Of a DNA stretch of 35,498 nt, positions 33,183 through 35,498 are shown in pieces (the first letter of the stretch is position 1; every line of letters starts with the position of its first letter). A program made the translations under genes and the position numbers. This DNA is from Collinsella sp. TM09-10AT. GTDB taxonomy: Bacteria > Actinomycetota > Coriobacteriia > Coriobacteriales > Coriobacteriaceae. The notes below the pieces were generated by a model. It was not told the DNA's origin, searched no databases, and worked only from the letters and a program-made list of their open reading frames with translations. The stretch is taken from NCBI RefSeq assembly GCF_003436275.1, contig NZ_QSOP01000023.1, positions 1 to 35,498 of the forward strand. Reading direction: 5' to 3'.

Positions 33183-34622
33183 CTACTTGGCAGCCTCGGG
33201 CTTGTAGGTGGCAAACTCGATCGCAAAGCCCACGGCGGCACCCACGAAAGAGGCAACGATAGCCCAGATCATGTGGTTGATGCCGTTAACACCGGAGGGG
33301 TCGATGAAGGACAGCCAGTTGAAGACGCCCAGACCACCGGACATGTACACCACGGCGCCGGAGAGACCAATGATGAGGCCGCCCACAGCAGAACCGATGC
33401 TGGCGTTGATGAAGGCCTTCTTATCGGGCAGGGCGACACCGTAGATAGCGGGCTCGGTGACACCAAAGAAGAAGGCGGAGATCATGGCCGGCAGCGCGAT
33501 ACCGCGGAACTTCTCGTCCTTGTTCTTGAGATACATGGCGAAGAGCACGGCGCCCAGCGAGAAGGAGTGGGCGATAACGGAGCCCAGGATGTAGTCGTGG
33601 CCCAGAGTGGACAGGTTGACCAGCGCGATGGGCACGAGCGACCAGTGGAAGCCAAAGATGACCAGGCACATCCAGAAGGCACCGACGAGGGTGCAGCCCA
33701 GGAGGGAGCCGATCATGGGCAGGCCAAACAGCAGCGCGAAGAACTCACCAAGCAGGTTGGTGATGAGCGTGGCGATGGGGCCAATGACCAGATAGCCAAG
33801 GGTGACGGTAACGGTGACGACGATCAGCGGGGTGAAGAACATCTTCATAGAAGCGGGCATCCACTTCTTAACCCAGTGCTCGAGGGTGGAGCCAAACCAG
33901 ACCATGAGCAGGATGGGGATAACGGAGCTGGTGTAACCCGAGGCAGGCATGATGAGCGGCAGGCCCAGGAACGTGGTGTACCAAGAGAAGGTGCCAGCAA
34001 AGCCGAGCTCGACGGAGCCGACAACCTCGCCCGAGGTCAGGGCAACCATGGTGGGATACACCAGGGCAAAGGCGATGGCCATGCCGTTGAACTCGCTCAT
34101 CTTGAACTTCTTGGCCGCGGTAAAGCCAAGCACCACGGGCAGGAAGTAGAACATGCCGTCAGCGACGGTGTAGAGCAGCGTGTAGGCGCCGTCGTTGGCA
34201 AAGCTCGGGACCAGGAAGGTAGCGAGCGCCAGCAGGCCCTTCATGATACCGGCAGCGGCGAAGGTGCCGAGCATGGGGGCGAAGATGCCCGAGATGAGGT
34301 CGATGATCACATCGGTAACGCCCTTGGGAGCGGCATCGTCGTCATCGGCGTCGACGGCGCCGCCGTCGCTAAAACCGCCGGCCTTGAGAACGGCGTCGTA
34401 GACGTCCTCGACGATGTTGCCCACAACAACCTGGTACTGGCCGTTGGCGTGCATGACCTTGATGACGTTGGGCAGCTCGGAGATTGCCTCGTCATTTGCC
34501 TTCGACTCGTCCTTGAGCTTAAAACGAACACGGGTAATGCAGTGTGCGACGCATTTGACGTTGGACTTGCCGCCAACCAGCTCTACGATCTGGGCAGCAA
34601 GATCGTCGTATTTACCTGCCAT
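33183..34622 (-). CDS. PTS beta-glucoside-type EIIBC permease
   Basis: Membrane permease that imports and phosphorylates a beta-glucoside, 479 residues. The EIIB domain comes first; the phosphorylated residue is probably Cys28 in AHCITRVRF. After an acidic linker (DADDDDAAPKG) comes the EIIC domain with about ten membrane helices. It contains the GVTEPAIYGV loop common to glucose/glucoside EIIC. There is no EIIA domain, unlike E. coli BglF, so phosphate must come from a separate EIIA. ATG 34622 has AGAGGA before it. It lies directly downstream of the BglG-family gene. Confidence 0.92.
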   Translation of the reverse strand: MAGKYDDLAAQIVELVGGKSNVKCVAHCITRVRFKLKDESKANDEAISELPNVIKVMHANGQYQVVVGNIVEDVYDAVLKAGGFSDGGAVDADDDDAAPKGVTDVIIDLISGIFAPMLGTFAAAGIMKGLLALATFLVPSFANDGAYTLLYTVADGMFYFLPVVLGFTAAKKFKMSEFNGMAIAFALVYPTMVALTSGEVVGSVELGFAGTFSWYTTFLGLPLIMPASGYTSSVIPILLMVWFGSTLEHWVKKWMPASMKMFFTPLIVVTVTVTLGYLVIGPIATLITNLLGEFFALLFGLPMIGSLLGCTLVGAFWMCLVIFGFHWSLVPIALVNLSTLGHDYILGSVIAHSFSLGAVLFAMYLKNKDEKFRGIALPAMISAFFFGVTEPAIYGVALPDKKAFINASIGSAVGGLIIGLSGAVVYMSGGLGVFNWLSFIDPSGVNGINHMIWAIVASFVGAAVGFAIEFATYKPEAAK

Positions 34623-34718
34623 GATCTGTCCTCTCTTTTCCAAATTTCGACAAAAATATCCCCTACCGCGAGCCGGTACCTTGCCCGCAGTTAGAAACCA
34701 AAAAGAATTGTTGCGATT

Positions 34719-34735
34719 GCCGCCGGGCTGGCGGC
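34719..34735. terminator. Small hairpin after the antiterminator gene
   Basis: GCCGCC pairs with GGCGGC just past the antiterminator stop codon. The T tract (CTTTTT) is some 15 bases away, so termination here is doubtful. The following leader to EIIBC includes GGTTTCTAACTGCGGGCAAGG, which only loosely recalls a RAT antiterminator site. Confidence 0.35.
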
Positions 34736-34740
34736 TTTAC

Positions 34741-35498
34741 TCACTCGGTCTGCGAAGCCGATCGCAGACGGTTGATATGCATCATCAGATACAAGAGCTC
34801 CTCGTCCGAGCAGCTCTGCTTGAACTCTTTCTCGAACACGCGGTTGATGGCGTACGCACACTGGTAGGCCTCGGGAAAATCGCGGGCGGCCTGCATAAAC
34901 AGTGAGGAGTTCTCGGTCTGCGTGCAGCTGCCCTTAACAAGGCGGCGAACCAAAAAGCGCAGGTGCGCAAGAAAGCGAATGTAGCAGTACGACGCCGTGT
35001 CGAGCGAGCAGCCGAGCTGCTTTTCCACGGAATGGGTTACCTCGTCAAGCACGCGGGTGCTCTTCATGATGAAGTCCATGTCCTTGGCGCGGCCCATGCC
35101 GTCGACCTCGGCGTTAACGATGTGGAGCGCGATGCTCGTGGCCTCGTTCTGACCCAGCTTGGCGCCGGTGTGCTTTTGCACGATGGCGAGCGCGGCCTGA
35201 CCGATTTCGAGCTCACGCGGGTAGATGAAAGCCACCTCATGCTCGAGCGGGTTGGGAGCGCTGATCTGGTCGTCGTCGCGCTGAACGGCAAACTGCAGGT
35301 GATCTGCCAGGATAAAGGGCAGGCCACCGGACAGCTTGCAACCAAGCTGCTGGGATGCGAAGCAGGCAATGTCGCTTGCCGCGAGCAGAACGTCGTCGGG
35401 AAGTGTGCCGACCATATCCTGCAGGCTCTCGGGAACGTTATAGAATTGGCTCTGTTAGACCAAATTTGACACGATCGGCTGTTCGTCGAACCGGGAAA
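34741..35498 (-). pseudogene. BglG/LicT-family antiterminator, interrupted by a stop codon
   Basis: Two PRD domains are intact from the ATG at 35415 to the stop at 34741 (224 residues). The four phosphorylation histidines are in ADHLQF, ALHIVN, LAHLRF and MMHINR. The reading frame continues upstream with the expected linker sequence (SQFYNVPESLQD, and before it FDEQPIVSNLV). It is broken by TAA at 35455-35457. The RNA-binding CAT domain would lie beyond the window edge. So either the gene carries a nonsense mutation, or only a PRD fragment is made from 35415, where no ribosome-binding site is evident. A sequencing error is also possible. Its normal role would be to prevent termination in the beta-glucoside operon when substrate is present. 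Confidence 0.8.

Noticed and set aside
33171..34694. 507-codon open frame on the plus strand
   Set aside because: Antisense to the EIIBC permease, with an extremely polar repetitive composition typical of the reverse frame of a membrane protein.
34636..34720. RAT antiterminator site in the EIIBC leader
   Set aside because: GGTTTCTAACTGCGGGCAAGG resembles the consensus only loosely and no overlapping terminator with a proper T tract was found.

Overview
The window looks like chromosomal DNA of a high-G+C gut member of the Coriobacteriia, most likely Collinsella. This rests on the style of the proteins, the intergenic hairpin families, a SpaA-type sortase-assembled pilus and a heterotrimeric GatCAB. 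The genus is an inference; no search was possible. Most genes are on the minus strand. The plus strand carries only an unknown 144-residue protein and an AraC-type regulator, plus two candidate small RNAs.

Region by region. 1-5063: amino-sugar and cell-wall metabolism (nagB, a stand-alone glucose-type EIIA, glmM), the rplM-rpsI ribosomal operon with a clear promoter, and a patatin-like lipase. 5117-6105: a five-unit array of covarying hairpins, fragments of the tmRNA 3' end, and the tmRNA gene ssrA. 6345-10314: an unknown acidic protein, a RelB-like/PIN toxin-antitoxin pair with GCTAGC operators, and a P1B-type metal ATPase preceded by a small PacL-like membrane protein and a palindromic candidate operator. 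10357-15115: a heterodimeric ABC pair of the siderophore (YbtPQ/IrtAB) kind with a divergent AraC regulator. 15167-18811: a 131-bp palindromic element and the gatCAB operon. 18975-28133: a pilus locus (tip adhesin, two pilin paralogues, class C sortase) whose pilin-sortase gap holds a duplicated module. 28521-30845: a HAD phosphatase and an MFS transporter, with shared hairpin repeats around them. 31082-35498: a beta-glucoside locus (6-phospho-beta-glucosidase, EIIBC permease, BglG-family antiterminator interrupted by a stop codon) with two 160-bp palindromic elements in its central gap.

The most interesting candidate is the duplicated module at 20151-20877. A 49-residue hydrophobic/basic peptide with a strong ribosome-binding site faces a convergent, structured, terminator-ended RNA overlapping its 3' end. 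A second copy keeps the RNA, with a compensated stem, but has lost the peptide's start. A sequence matching the Gram-positive SOS (LexA) consensus lies between the copies. This has the layout of a type I toxin-antitoxin pair. Everything about its function is inference.

How the genes work together: nagB and glmM act on opposite sides of the glucosamine-6-phosphate node. The lone EIIA could serve the EIIBC permease, which lacks its own EIIA domain. The sortase would polymerise the three LPXTG-like proteins. The small membrane protein probably assists the adjacent metal ATPase.
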